From the NCBI GenBank assembly GCA_963678675.1, contig OY783192.1, forward strand, positions 5,714,001-5,778,000: DNA of 64,000 nt, written 5' to 3'. A program made the translations under genes and the position numbers. Under the pieces are notes generated by a model. It saw only the letters and a list, made by a program, of their open reading frames with translations, did no database searches and was not told the DNA's origin. Numbering within the stretch: the first letter of the stretch is position 1; every line of letters starts with the position of its first letter. Below, one piece after another: positions 10,864 to 21,682 of the stretch. Source of the DNA: Xiphydria camelus (taxonomy: Eukaryota; Arthropoda; Insecta; Hymenoptera; Xiphydriidae).

Positions 10864-12660
10864 TTACAATCTCCCCCTCTGGACCTGACGGCGTCCCGAC
10901 GAAGGTCCAGGATCCTGTGTGGATGGCTGCACTGCTTGCTTGCGGGGACGTCCTCTTTTCCGTAGAGGTCGTATTGGTGGTGGTGGTTTTTCTTCCTCAG
11001 AGCCCTCCCCCTGGAGGAGAGCTGCTTCCGTGGTTTCATTAGGTTGTAAAGTGTTATTCATAAACACGACGTCAAGCAATCCCAGGTCGATCCGTTCGGG
11101 TTTCCCTTGACTAAGTTCCTTAGGACTCTCCCCCTGGAAGAGAGCTGCTTCCTTAGGTTGCAAAATGATATCTGTTGTTGCGACGTCGATCATTTCAAAT
11201 TTTATTTCTTCGGCGCTGGTCGTTGTTTGGTAGCAACGATCGAAGAGTTCGTCCAGATAGTCGTCTGGTTCGGTCCTTTGAGGGGAGGCGGGTAAGGGGC
11301 TGAGTGCCTTTGGAATCTCTATCAGATCCGACCAAAGGTTGACTTCTTCGGCCGCCTCAATCATTGTTGTCAACACCTCTTCAGTTTGGGACGAGGAAAC
11401 TGATTTCCCGGGCGTCCTCTGGAAGTCGTGGCGTTGTTGGGGATCCGTATTGAACCACCAAGTTTGTTGCGGAATGTCAATCACGATGCCGGCATTTTCT
11501 AAGAAGTCTACTCCTAGTAGCGTGTGGTTATGCTTGGCGTCTGGCAAAACGATGAGCTTTGTAGGAATTCGTCGTCCTTGCAGCCGTATGACCACGCTGG
11601 TAATTGGTACTTCCTGGAGCTGAGGGTTCCCGTCCGCGAGGGTGATCTGCTTGACCACTTTGGAGAACTTCCGCCCTTTTTTCAGCAAAGCTTGAAAAAG
11701 ACTGTAGCTGGCAACGCTCGCTCTTGCGCCTGTGTCGATGCAGGCGCTGCCGACTAATCCCTCAATTGAAATTTGGATGGTCGGACGTTGGTGCGAAACG
11801 TCGGTGTTTATGGCGCAGAAGTCCAATTGTGCCACGTCTGCTTTGCTCGGGTTGCAGGTAGGACACTTACTCCTTACAACTCCCGGGCGTTTGCAGCCAT
11901 AGCATTGTATTGTTGAGGGTTCCTCCTTTACTCGTGTTGCTAGTGCTTCTTTTCGGCGGCAGCTTTCTTCGGTATGACCGAAGCGATTACATATTTCGCA
12001 TCGTGGTCTTACTTTTTCCGTTTTACACTTCTCGACCTCCGTATTATTTTCTTCTTGAGGTGCTGACTTCACTATATTGTTAGATAGCTCCCGATCAATC
12101 TCTTCTACTTCGCGGGCCTTGCGTAGTAGATCCTGGAACGTGGTTACTACGTCTCGAGGAACTTTTTCCCGGATCCGTCGTCGTAATAGACCGAATACTA
12201 GATCTATTTGCTGGCGTTCCGGTAGCCGATATGGTAATTCTGCCAGCATAGCTCGTGCCTTGCAGATGAAAATGTCCGTGGTTGTTTCGTTATCCTGCCT
12301 CCGTTGGAAGAGGTCCACGAAGACTTGATGCGCCAACCTTTTTGGACGAAAGGCCGTCCGAAGGAGATCCATTGCTTCTGCCCAAGTTCCTGCGTTCTCC
12401 TTGGTACCTCGCCACCACGTGGCTGCGACATCTTGCAGGAGGAGTGGCAGACCCTTTAGTGCGTCTGCATCGCTGATCTCGCTCACCTCTTTAAAAATGG
12501 TGGACGCCGTGATAAATTCTTCGACCTTGTCGCGGTTTCTGGTTCCATTGTATCTGGACGTGCACTTGGCGAAGCTGGTTCGTCTTCTTTCCTGCTGCTG
12601 TGGTATGTTGATCCTCTCGAGCAGCATCGTGAGCTGCTCGTTTGTCATTTGGACCGCCAT
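10864..12660 (-). CDS. gag-pro: retrotransposon Gag with aspartic protease, 598 aa
   Basis: This is the only protein of the LTR element. A capsid-like Gag region spans roughly residues 44-190 and includes TWWRGTKENAGTWAEA. A good CCHC zinc knuckle, CEICNRFGHTEESC, is at 221-234. A second knuckle at 253-266 has lost its histidine (CYGC...KC). A retropepsin-type protease follows, with the active-site DTG at 309-311 and the HTLLGVDF motif at 379-386. The tail is acidic and proline-rich, contains two diverged LQP-repeat blocks, and carries an AT-hook-like RKRGRPRK at 567-574. The ATG lies about 100 bp after the primer site. The frame is intact, consistent with a young copy. The protein would form particles and cleave itself; polymerase functions are absent. 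An AT hook is not a usual Gag feature. Confidence 0.9.
   Translation of the reverse strand: MAVQMTNEQLTMLLERINIPQQQERRRTSFAKCTSRYNGTRNRDKVEEFITASTIFKEVSEISDADALKGLPLLLQDVAATWWRGTKENAGTWAEAMDLLRTAFRPKRLAHQVFVDLFQRRQDNETTTDIFICKARAMLAELPYRLPERQQIDLVFGLLRRRIREKVPRDVVTTFQDLLRKAREVEEIDRELSNNIVKSAPQEENNTEVEKCKTEKVRPRCEICNRFGHTEESCRRKEALATRVKEEPSTIQCYGCKRPGVVRSKCPTCNPSKADVAQLDFCAINTDVSHQRPTIQISIEGLVGSACIDTGARASVASYSLFQALLKKGRKFSKVVKQITLADGNPQLQEVPITSVVIRLQGRRIPTKLIVLPDAKHNHTLLGVDFLENAGIVIDIPQQTWWFNTDPQQRHDFQRTPGKSVSSSQTEEVLTTMIEAAEEVNLWSDLIEIPKALSPLPASPQRTEPDDYLDELFDRCYQTTTSAEEIKFEMIDVATTDIILQPKEAALFQGESPKELSQGKPERIDLGLLDVVFMNNTLQPNETTEAALLQGEGSEEEKPPPPIRPLRKRGRPRKQAVQPSTQDPGPSSGRRQVQRGRL
10869..10880 (-). 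promoter_or_regulatory. polypurine tract
   Basis: In element sense the bases before the 3' LTR are AGAGGGGGAGAT, directly followed by TGTAACG. This is the expected position and composition for the plus-strand DNA primer. It overlaps the last codons of the Gag-protease frame. Confidence 0.7.
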
Positions 12661-12741
12661 ACCTTCCGCTAGCCTCGCGCTTCTCCTGGGGGGGAACGTG
12701 GTGGGTTTAGGATTCTACCCGGAAGTTGGGTGAGGATTCTA

Positions 12742-12759
12742 CCCGGAAGTTGGGCGCCA
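12742..12759 (-). promoter_or_regulatory. tRNA primer binding site
   Basis: In element sense, two bases after the 5' LTR, the sequence reads TGGCGCCCAACTTCCGGG. The first 11 bases match the 3' end of insect tRNA-Lys(CUU) as I remember it. The match breaks down after that. A 22-bp unit overlapping this site is repeated just inside (12709-12730 and 12733-12754). Confidence 0.75.
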
Positions 12760-13149
12760 GTTGTAGGAGGGGTAAGATGTACAGAGCGCGAATAAACTAG
12801 GAACTAAGGTTTATTCGTGATCTGGAATACAAAAATGGTAGCGTAAGCGTGTGGAAAGAGAAGATCCCAGGAGGGATCGAGCTCGGAGAAGCGTCGGAGG
12901 GGGCTGCCGGTCGGGCTGCTCGTAGGCGGTGCGGGTCGTCCTCAGGAACGGCTGCGTCGGTCCTGGCGTGCCGGAACTGCTCGAAGGCGGTGCGGGTCGT
13001 CCTCAGGAACGGCTGCGTCGGTCCTGGCGTGCCGGGGGCTGCTCGCGTCCCGGGAATCGTCGTCAGGCCGGAGGCGAAGGTAACTCGTCCGCGTAGAAGG
13101 TCGCCGGGTAGGCGAGACGACGTGAGAACGTCGGCTGGAGCGGCGAGGA

Positions 13150-13443
13150 CGCTAGGGTGTTCGTGGAGCGAAAACTGCCGCTAGCGAACCTCAAGCCGGG
13201 ACGGCGTAGGGCCGTCAGAGATCTGCGCGCGAGAGGGTGTTCGCTGAGCGAAGACTTCCCTCTCGGTTGCTCGAGAGTCGATCGGTGAACCACGAGAGCT
13301 GCGATGTTCGCTGAGCGAAAACTGTCGCCGCTCGTGTGGTGGCCGTTCGACTACTAGGGTGTTCGCTGAGCGAAAACTTCCCTAGGGCGTTCGACTGAGA
13401 CTTCCGAGGGATAGTGGTGTTCGCTGAGCGAAAACTTCCACTA
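13150..13443 (-). other. hairpin array in the 5' LTR
   Basis: Five copies of a unit with the invariant core TTCGCTGAGCGAA (one variant has TTCGTGGAGCGAA) are each bracketed by a different pair of complementary arms. The copies in the other LTR are at 10354-10390, 10434-10469, 10498-10538, 10558-10589 and 10616-10647. The arm pairs are CGCTAG/CTAGCG, CGAGAGGG/CCCTCTCG, GCGA/TCGC, CTAGGG/CCCTAG and TAGTGG/CCACTA. The core also folds on itself. Pairing is kept while arm sequence changes, which points to an RNA structure. The array sits just downstream of the predicted transcription start. Confidence 0.7.
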
Positions 13444-13486
13444 CCGTGACTCGAGATGGTCTGGCGGCGATGGCTCGCCGGCCGTC

Positions 13487-13494
13487 TAATATAC
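13487..13494 (-). promoter_or_regulatory. TATA-like box in the 5' LTR
   Basis: In element sense the sequence is GTATATTA, preceded by GGG. A start site 25-30 bp downstream, near 13465, would place the hairpin array at the beginning of the transcript. The same box is in the 3' LTR at 10691-10698. This is inferred from sequence only. Confidence 0.5.
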
Positions 13495-13664
13495 CCCGTT
13501 TGCGGACCTTGCCGAAAGCCCGCTGATGACCGATGACCGTTAGGTCCTCGGATGACGCGTCCTAACTACCTGCGCGTCCCTTATGACGCGCTCGGGGCTG
13601 TCTCCAACCCTTGAATCGTCGGCAGGCTGACGCATGCCGACTCGGCTGCGATCCACGCGTTACA

Positions 13665-16600
13665 GGCTTTTTTTAGCGCGCTCGTCCTTCCTTCCGAGAA
13701 TTTTCCAAGCCGACAATCACCGGAACGTCGCACCGCGCGATCTCCGCTCCCCGTTTTCCCTGTCCTTATTTTGTCGCCTCGTCGGCGGAACGAAGCCACG
13801 GTCGGCGTCGATCGAAACGAACGCAACGTGAAAGTATTACGAGCAACTGGCATCCCACTTTTTCGACCCTCTGTCGTAACCTCATAAGTATGCAACGTTC
13901 GCGTTACTTCGATTACGTAACCGCGAAACTAGGCATATGGATCAGTCTATAGGCGAATTGATAAGATCGTTCGCGTTGCTCCGGTATATGTGCTCGACGG
14001 GGTACATTTTTTGGGACTCCTTTATCGCGCTATATCTCTCGAACACGATTTGGAGATTCCTCAGTGATTTCTCGGCCATTGTGGTGGATATCTTCGGTGG
14101 TAGCGCATGTGTTTCCCATTGTAAAATTAATATCTTTACCATCAATGTTACTTTCTTAGCGTATTTTTTGACACCTCGTTTTCTTGTATATTGCAATTAT
14201 TTATAGCTTTGTTGATTTGATTATACAAAACTTCTAATATTATCAGAAATATCAGGGAATATTTGTAAAATTTGATCTCAAATAGTCAGGGAGAAGTCAG
14301 GGAATAGTCAGGGAATTCTATAATCAAATTTTTGCAGCCACCCCCCCCCCCCCCCCGACTGTTGGAGACGTTCTCTGAAGTTTTGTAGAAACTGTTCACG
14401 CATTGAAGACTTTTTCCTTCAGATATCCCCAAAGAAAGAAATCACAAGAGAGAGTGCTCGAATCTGATAACCGCGATATAATATGTGTGAACGAGTTTTA
14501 AAAAACTCCAGAGAACGTCCTCAACAGTGAGTTACTGCTAACAGCCGCCATTTCGAGAACATTATTCTCAAAACTTAATGAATATAAAATGGTATTTACT
14601 GCTGAATCAGAAAATAAGAACAGTTTTTCTCTATACTCGTATTCTTCCGTTAATTTTGTATAACCCCTCGAAACCGCTTAATCGGTTTTGCCGCGCCCTG
14701 TATAAAGAGGTTACCTTGCAATTACATGACACCTTTATAGACACTTGCATTTTGGAAAGGCTATACGTTTACACGTCGAACGATAAAAATACCATAACCG
14801 TACTTACCTACCTTGGAGCAATAGCAGCCAATGTCAAAACACGCTTGCCCGCGATTACCTCGATATGCCTATGAACTTTTGGCCTCTCTCTCTACATCGG
14901 TAAAATATCTTCTCGAGCATTAAGCTTTGAATGAATAAACTGTATTTATTTATCAATAAATGAGGATTAAATATCAATGTAGAGCGATACACCGTGCAAA
15001 CTTCTAGAAACTAAGCGGTATGTGCATTCGAGGAAGTGTTACATAAACGAGGAATGGGGAAATTAACGAAAATAAATTGATGCAATACGTCGCGGGGTAT
15101 TTTTCGGAGAAAGAATACGATATATTCTTTCCCAACGACAAACAGTCTATTTTCGACGTATAGCATCGACGAAGTATATTATCGTGTTATCCCTCAGGGA
15201 AATAACGAAATCAACGTTAACTGGCTTTTTCATGCTAACGCTTGACGTTCATTTTGAACGTTAAATCTAGTCATGCGACCAAACCTTGACGCTCTTCACT
15301 TGAGGATAAATAACAAGCCATTTTGATATGTTATCTAACATGGTCAATTGTACAAAATAATTACTATATTTCAATGTTTTCTTAATTTATATCAGGCATA
15401 AAAGAAGTTCGCCTAACGCTGGATGGCACTTAGTACTGGACACTCTAGTAGGTACCTACTATCTTTTAACATAAACGTAACGAAACAAAAGTATATGAGT
15501 ACACTGATACCTCTTAACTATACAATTCTAGGTGCGAACTGTCAATTGCTAGTGTTATATTCGTGGAGGGGATTTTTTTCTTGATCTCTTGTCCTAGAAA
15601 TTGATGTACCTATTTACGTGGTTAATTTGGCTGCGTTGTAATTTCGATAAATTCGCAAGTGAATGCTGTTCTATTATTCTTCGTTAACAACGATAAGCCT
15701 TTTTTTATTTTTCACATTTATAGTATCATTTTATGTACTAGTTTGATAGAAAATGTACTTTGAAATAACCTTGCAGAGCCCCCTGGTCCAGACAGCGGGT
15801 TATCTCCTAGTACTGAACAAATTACTATTTAAATTATTTCTCCCTGTCTGCAAAGTATCTGTTGAAAAATAGTGTAAAGAATTCTCGAGAGCCATTGCAT
15901 CAAGTTCTTCGACAAAAAGAAGTAGCCAGTTTGATTTCGTGCGTTGTATGCTTGAAAGATGCGGAAGAAGACTAGATTCGGTGCTGTGGCCGTCGAGAGT
16001 AGATACAGAAGGTCTAGGCTGACGTCCTACACTGCTAAAAGGATTTGTAAATTTATTATACATTTTTTATATATACCTACAAAAGTATTATAAAATTGCA
16101 AGTCAAGCACAGTAATTTGAATCACTATGAATTATTTTTAATTTTCGAAAATAGTTTTGAATTTTACAGTTTTTGCTGGAAAGGTACCTACTTCAATTTT
16201 GGTACATTTAGAGTGGTTTTGTGGTAAATTTAAATCAAATCTATATAGTAAATTTAATTGTTTCAATCGCGTATAGTGATATTAATGGATACATTTGTAT
16301 ATGTATGATAAAAACTTCATAAAAGTAACATGAAGTTTACTACAAAAACTTTTCACAGTGTAGTCTATAATTATAATAGATATCATACATTTTTAATGTG
16401 TCCGGTATTAGTGCAATTGCGTATACGTGTCCGGTATTAGGTGCCGATTTTCGAAATACTGAAAAAATGAAGCGTGTGTTCATTGTAATTTTTAAAGTTG
16501 AAAAAAATTTCAAAATTGATGGGAGTCATTAATTTTGTGTGTGTATGCTGTATCTAGTATACTTTTATATAGAAAATAATAACTCTTGAGAAAACAATTA

Positions 16601-17848
16601 TGCCATTATTTATCGAATACACATTTGAATTTTTACACATGTTAAAACGAGCATCAAAGCCAATTACTTAAAGCTAAATATGGTTTATCTTATTGCATTT
16701 CACTCGATGCAGGAACTAAAGAACTTATCACGTGATCGCGTCACGTGACCCGATTTGACGCTCGAAACGAGCGTCGTGCTTTAGAATGAAAAAACACGGC
16801 TACCTCACACTCGACGTCGTCGTTGCTTCACATTTCTCCCGTGTGGCAACTCACCGTTGCACAAAAAGACCTATTCCGGTCGCCAGTGAAACATCGGCCG
16901 TACAGGTACGCCGGTTTTCCCGCGCAAACGAAGTCAAAGCGCGTCTATGGAGAAACCCATTGTTCCGTCTTCTTAGGAGCGAGCCGAGTAGTCACACTCG
17001 AGATCGCTTCTTCGACCTGTCTCTTTATTTCCCGCGGCAGGTGTGTCTCTCCATTGTCGCCGCTACTGTAGCACAACCTTCGCCGGAATTCTTTTCCGCT
17101 TCTTCTCTTCGTGTCGCGCGTCCGCGATCGACACGCCTCGCCGACTCTTACGTTGCATCCGGTGCCGAGCGACGCAAGAACGAGCAATCGACTCGCGAAC
17201 CAGTATTCCGATATCTTATTCACTCCTGGCCGTTTTTCCTTGATGGTCCCCCTCTTCCGGACTCTCGAGCCGGTCAATCTTGCGGCGCCGATTAACGGGA
17301 TTCGCTCTGTGATTCCCCGCGTTCAACGCTTTACGAGCGCCGCTGTTGCAATCGTGAAATGTAATCGCTAAGCGCGGTTGTGTGTAACAAAGGGTGCGAA
17401 CGAAGAAGTAGGGGAGGGCCGTTAAAGGTTAGTCGGACGAGAGGCGCGAGTCTCCTCGGAGAAGCGCCGAGCCAAGAAGGTACGTCAAAGGCGACGATAC
17501 CGAGTCGTTTGACTCGCTTGTCGTTAGACGAACGTGGATTGCTTGTTGCGCGCGATTGTCGAGTGATCGTTACGAATGGTTTTCGATTCTCGGGAGTTGC
17601 GATCTAGTTTTAAGGTAGTTCCATCACGTAGGGCCGTATTTGATGGGTGTATCTTGGGATATGGGGGTTACAGGAATAAAGTTCTTTTATTAAAAACCAC
17701 TGATTATTTGAGAATAGTACTTTCTTTTCATTTTATCGCGCTCGAAAGGTGCATCTAAACTTCATCTAGGTCCCTACGACCATTGACTGCGCCCTGACGC
17801 CATGTAACATAAACATTTAGACTGGGGGTAACGGAGAAACTTTAGATT
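13665..17848. other. intergenic, no gene supported
   Basis: No protein family is recognisable. A frame of 169 codons at 16786-17295 lies in a CpG-rich block beginning near the E-box-like CACGTGA motifs at 16730-16748. That block could be a promoter or first exon of an unseen gene, but nothing proves it. AT-rich sequence fills about 14900-16700. Confidence 0.4.
14236..14356. repeat. short AGTCAGGGA minisatellite and C16 tract
   Basis: Five short copies of a unit like AGTCAGGGAA occur between about 14245 and 14315. A run of 16 C at 14341-14356 follows. The unit is too short and irregular for further interpretation. Confidence 0.7.
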
Positions 17849-18485
17849 AAGGTCGCCATACACGATACGGTTTACCGAAAGGCAGACCTTTCGATTTGCA
17901 AACCAGAAGGCTAAACCTGTACTCTCTCTCGGCTTAAGCATACATGATGCAGTTTACCGGAAGGCAGGCTTTCGATTCGCCTCTCGGCTTATTGACAGGG
18001 TTTTGTTAGTGCAAAGCGAAAAGTTGTAGCCATGATCTCGGAATATGATCTTATGTTAATAGGACTGGCAGTTGCTTTATTGCCTGAAAAAAAGAAAAAA
18101 AATAAAGCGCAAACGTTCGAAATGGGTAAAACAGCGGTTAATAAATCGACAAGTGTATTCGCATATGCACTTAATCAACGAATTACAACTGGAGCCTGAT
18201 GATTATCGAAATTAGGCCATATCTGCCTAGGTACCTACATACTTCTGAAATACTTTCCGTCACACAAACTCTCGGCCTGTACCCCCATGGCACCCATACA
18301 CGTTTCGACTTGCAGGCGAAAAGCATGGCCGGAAGGTAAATTTTCAAGCGCCCGCAGTTTTTCGGGAGGCCGAGAGTTCAGGCCGGGCCTTCCGGCCAAT
18401 ATGACCACTAACGATACGATTTGTCTTCGGGTTTGCAAATCGAAAGGCCTGCCTTCCGGTAAACCGTATCGTGTATGGCGGCCTT
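17849..18485. repeat. 637-bp TIR element, CGCCATACACGATACGG ends
   Basis: The left end AAGGTCGCCATACACG is mirrored by the right end, which closes CGTGTATGGCGGCCTT. The inverted arms extend about 50 bp and include GGTTTACCG and AAAGGC. Partial copies of the arm occur again inside near 17935-17975. There is no transposase. Superfamily unknown. Confidence 0.75.
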
Positions 18486-19113
18486 TTGATAACAGAAAGG
18501 AATAAAGGGAAATATCTATAATATTAAAACGAAGCTAAACAATTCTAATAAGAATAATTTTTGAATGCATCTTTGTTTATTATTCCAACAGTGTGTAAGA
18601 AGGGCCCGACTAAATTAGTTAAACAAATTCATTTATTTTTATTTATCACTGATAATATGCAGATCAATTTGAAAAAAATAAACATTTTTAGTATTATTCT
18701 TCCATTCTTTAGTTCAGAGGATGCACATAGCAGTTATATTTTATTAGCGAGATTCTCAAGATTTACAACTTTCATTACGTTTTCTGATCCAATTGGCCGG
18801 TAAGGCCCTTTTATACTTTAATATTAATTTTTTAACCGTTTCAGAAATATAGTAAACCGTTTTTATCATAAATCTGCAGTATATAAGTTATGGAAATATG
18901 AAAATAAAGCCCCCCTTCTTTCCTATAGGAAATATGCATATATGGCTGCATATGCGTCATTGCTTAAGAACTCATTTTCAATTCAATTTTTCGCGCGAAA
19001 ATCGTCGGTAACCTATCTTCAAATTTTGTTAACAAATTAATACTAGTTTGGTAAATATTATATCAAGAAATAAAATTTTTCTGCAATCTGTCTTCTGGTG
19101 ATAGAACTACTTT
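18486..19113. other. intergenic, nothing seen
   Basis: AT-rich sequence without a supported gene or repeat. Confidence 0.4.
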
Positions 19114-19308
19114 AAGGTAAAAGCACCAGTGGCCGAACACGCCTCAAGATTCGGACATACCAACGTATAACACAAATTATCGAATGGGGTGAAAAGATAA
19201 AAAGAATCAATTGCTGGGAAAGAACACTCAATCAAATCTGCTACATATATTTTTATGAATTTCCGGATATTGATCTTAACCGTCCGGCCACTGGTGCGTT
19301 TGCCTCTT
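19114..19308. repeat. TIR element, GCACCAGTGG family, intact copy
   Basis: The left end AAGGTAAAAGCACCAGTGG is mirrored by the right end CCACTGGTGCGTTTGCCTC. A second copy starts at 63449 and is split by another insertion. About 195 bp, non-coding. Confidence 0.75.
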
Positions 19309-19696
19309 ATCAATTATAGGTTCTTTAGGAAGAATTCTTTAGCGTCAAACGAATTTATCTTACGAAGAGCTTTGAAGTAGGTAGTTCCTATTATTGCGCC
19401 CTAATGACAGTGTTCATTATAGGTATTATCTCCTATTTGCAGTAATTGGCTTTTTTCTCCAGTTAAACCATTACTCGCAAAAGGAATACCTACAATTTAT
19501 ATGGAAGCAATAATACGAGTAGGAGTATCATTTTGTAACAAGAGAAATTTTGTCGAAATCGCGTATAAGGGAAGTCCATGCACTAATAGCAATCACGTAT
19601 GATTTCGTCCATTGTATGCCTCGAAATCGCGTATCCGACAAAACGAAGCGCTCCTTGACGCAAGCTTTTTTTTCAACCGCGAACTCACCTCCGCTC

Positions 19697-20241
19697 CCCA
19701 AGTAGCAGAAGATATCTGTCAGACATCTACAAGGTGTCTACCTATATGTCTAGAAAGTGACATCTATATTTGGAATAAATGTGGTTGAAATCTAGATATA
19801 GACAGCGCATATAGATGTCTGACAGATATCCTAAGTTGACAAGGAGCGATATTCTGTAGTAAATATACTAATTGTTTAAAATTAAAAGTTAATACTATTA
19901 AACAAACTTAATTACAAAGATCAGTCTATATCAGTCTTCTCGTCCTTTAATAAAAAAACTTTAAAACGAATTAGAAGCTAGCATTTTATTAAAAACCGAG
20001 AAAACTCTTTAGAGCCTTGTAATTCCTGTTTTTAATATTATAATATTAATTTTATATTTTATGAAATTATTATATTTACCACGGAATATCGATTCTTGTC
20101 AATTTAGGATATCTGTCAGACATCTACGCGTTATCTATATCTACGAGTAGATTTCAACCATGTTTATACCAAATACAGATGTCATTTTCTAGACATATAG
20201 ACATTTTGTAGATGTCTGACAGATGTCTTCTGCTACTTGGG
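19697..20241. repeat. foldback/MITE, CCCAAGTAGCAGAAG family, intact copy
   Basis: The ends CCCAAGTAGCAGAAGATATC and the inverse, closing CTTCTGCTACTTGGG, carry the shared block CTGTCAGACATCTAC. The same block recurs internally in inverted form near 19826 and 20113, making a multi-hairpin element. A second copy at 24182-25113 is interrupted. No open frame. Confidence 0.8.
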
Positions 20242-21055
20242 TCCTAGAATTATTAGAGAGACTGGCCGAAGTCGCTGACTGCGAGGCGACGCGAACCCAT
20301 AACCGCGTATAGTCATGCCGCGAAAGACTCTACGCTCACGGGTCACATCGTCTCTATCTCTCTCTCTCCCTTCCCTCGAATCGCTGATGAGATTTCACGA
20401 CTTCCACCGCATCGCGCGCCGGTGGTGCATTCGTTATACCGCAAAGGTCAATCGAGTCTCCTTATCGCGCACCCTCGCGGTTACCCCGATGTCGAAGAAA
20501 GAATAGCGAGCGTATACGCCGACTCCGCATTCTTCCATCATCTCGGTTAATGTCATGCTGCGGTGGGACGTACATGCCGGTGTACTCGCGCGACCGCGTA
20601 GTTATGTTACACGTATTTACCGCAACGAGGTTTATAAAGGTCGCGCTTGATGAATCTCAGGGTTCTACGACGCTCTACCGTCACCTGGACGATTCTCCTG
20701 GTCGCGCATCTTCGCCTCTTTTTCCCCTCGCGGTTCCCAAGAGTAGTCGCAAAAGCCCGAGATCTTCCCGCGGGTGTCCCGCGAGTTGTACGGAGGTGGA
20801 GAGACGCGACCGCGAGGTATCCACGCGGTGCCCGACAAAGTGAAGAGGGGGGGATGAAGGCCGCGAGCACTATACGTACCTAGACCTACATTAAGAAAGG
20901 TCACATCGCGGAGCACGCTGCTCGCGCGCAATCTGACATACCGCGCGCGCGCGCTCGATCTCCCTCACGGCACGTGCTCTTCCCCGCGACCGACGCGACG
21001 CGTCTCAGCCTACCGCTCGCTGTTGCAGATCCCACCAGGCAAAGCAGACCGCGAA
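20242..21055 (+). promoter_or_regulatory. upstream region of torso-like
   Basis: CpG-rich sequence precedes the torso-like start. A pyrimidine tract followed by TGTTGCAG at 21021-21028 looks like a splice acceptor, which would put an upstream non-coding exon somewhere in this block or before it. I could not locate that exon or a core promoter. Confidence 0.4.
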
Positions 21056-21682
21056 ATGTGGCAACGCGCGCGGTTCCTCCTCGCGGTGTTGGCGATACTC
21101 GCGCGGGCGCAGCCGATCGGCTGCCAGAAACCGCGCCTCGGCGGCGCCGTCAACATCTTTATCCGCTACGGCTACCTCAGCATCAGTATGCGGGTGGTGC
21201 CGCGGAACGACACCGACACCTGGATCTTCCGCGAGCCCGCACTGGACGTGTTTCACGCGCCGGTCGCCGCGCCGCCCCGCCAGCAGAGCAAGGCCGCCGT
21301 CTTCGAGGGCGACTTTCACATGGAGTTCTGCGACAACATCCGTCAGCTGCTGCAGGCCTACTTCCGGGACTTTACGTTCGAGCGCCTCGAGAGGCCGTGG
21401 CGCGCCTTCACCGGCAGTTGGTCGCGAGCGGCGATCGCCCGGCACCTCGGTATCAACTCCTCCTTCATCACCGGCGATCACTGCTACGTCCTCGTGCGGG
21501 TGGCGCGGTTTCGAGAGAGTCAGAGGCTGCTGGGACCGGCCGATTCGCTGGTCCTGGACGAGGACGTGGCGAGGGAGGCCGACAACGTGACGGTCGGCGA
21601 TACCGTCAGTGTCGTACGCTTCATACGGAGCTTCGGCAGCCACTACATCGCCTCCTACGTCACGGGAAACTCTCTTTATCAG
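21056..21682 (+). CDS. tsl: torso-like, coding exon 1 (209 aa)
   Basis: Torso-like is a secreted MACPF-domain protein. In flies it is needed at the egg poles to activate the Torso receptor, and it also affects growth. The exon starts at an ATG followed by a clear signal peptide (RARFLLAVLAILARA, residues 4-18). An in-frame ATG 33 bp upstream lies before a possible splice acceptor and would hide the signal peptide, so I did not choose it. The MACPF-type signature FGSHY is at residues 193-197. Possible N-glycosylation sites are NDT (51), NSS (135) and NVT (178). The exon ends at a CAG codon followed by the donor GTGAGA, phase 0. Joined to 27260-27655, the protein is 340 residues, close to the fly protein of about 350. 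Identification rests on remembered family similarity and is strong. Confidence 0.88.

Larger units (their letters stand above)
9966..10868 (-). repeat. 3' LTR of the retrotransposon
   Basis: This is the downstream LTR in element orientation and matches 12762-13664. The stop codon of the Gag-protease frame (10866-10864) lies inside its first bases, so the reading frame ends in the LTR itself. An AATAAA in element sense lies at 10019-10014. Confidence 0.92.
9966..13664 (-). mobile_element. non-autonomous LTR retrotransposon (Gag-protease only)
   Basis: Two 903-bp direct repeats (9966-10868 and 12762-13664) flank a 1.9-kb internal region. The LTRs begin TGTA and end TACA. The tetranucleotide GGCT is repeated at 9962-9965 and 13665-13668, as expected for a target duplication. 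Read on the minus strand, the order is 5' LTR, tRNA primer site, Gag-protease, polypurine tract, 3' LTR. There is no reverse transcriptase, RNase H or integrase, so the element must use enzymes from a relative. The two LTRs agree everywhere I compared them, which implies recent insertion. Gag type and the 4-bp duplication suggest a Ty3/gypsy-like or BEL-like lineage, and the primer site favours gypsy-like. The lineage is inferred. Confidence 0.93.
12762..13664 (-). repeat. 5' LTR of the retrotransposon
   Basis: This is the upstream LTR in element orientation and repeats 9966-10868 at an offset of 2796. It contains a TATA-like box, the hairpin array at about 13150-13443 and a 61-bp tandem repeat. 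The adjoining internal sequence is the primer binding site. Confidence 0.92.

Noticed and set aside
15800..16063. Minus-strand frame with NWLLLFVEELDAMAL, considered as a BESS-type transposon remnant
   Set aside because: The resemblance is vague and no inverted ends or partner frame surround it.
16786..17295. Open frame of 169 codons on plus beginning MKKHGYLTLD
   Set aside because: No family resemblance, overlapping open frames on both strands, and CpG-rich composition that lowers stop frequency.
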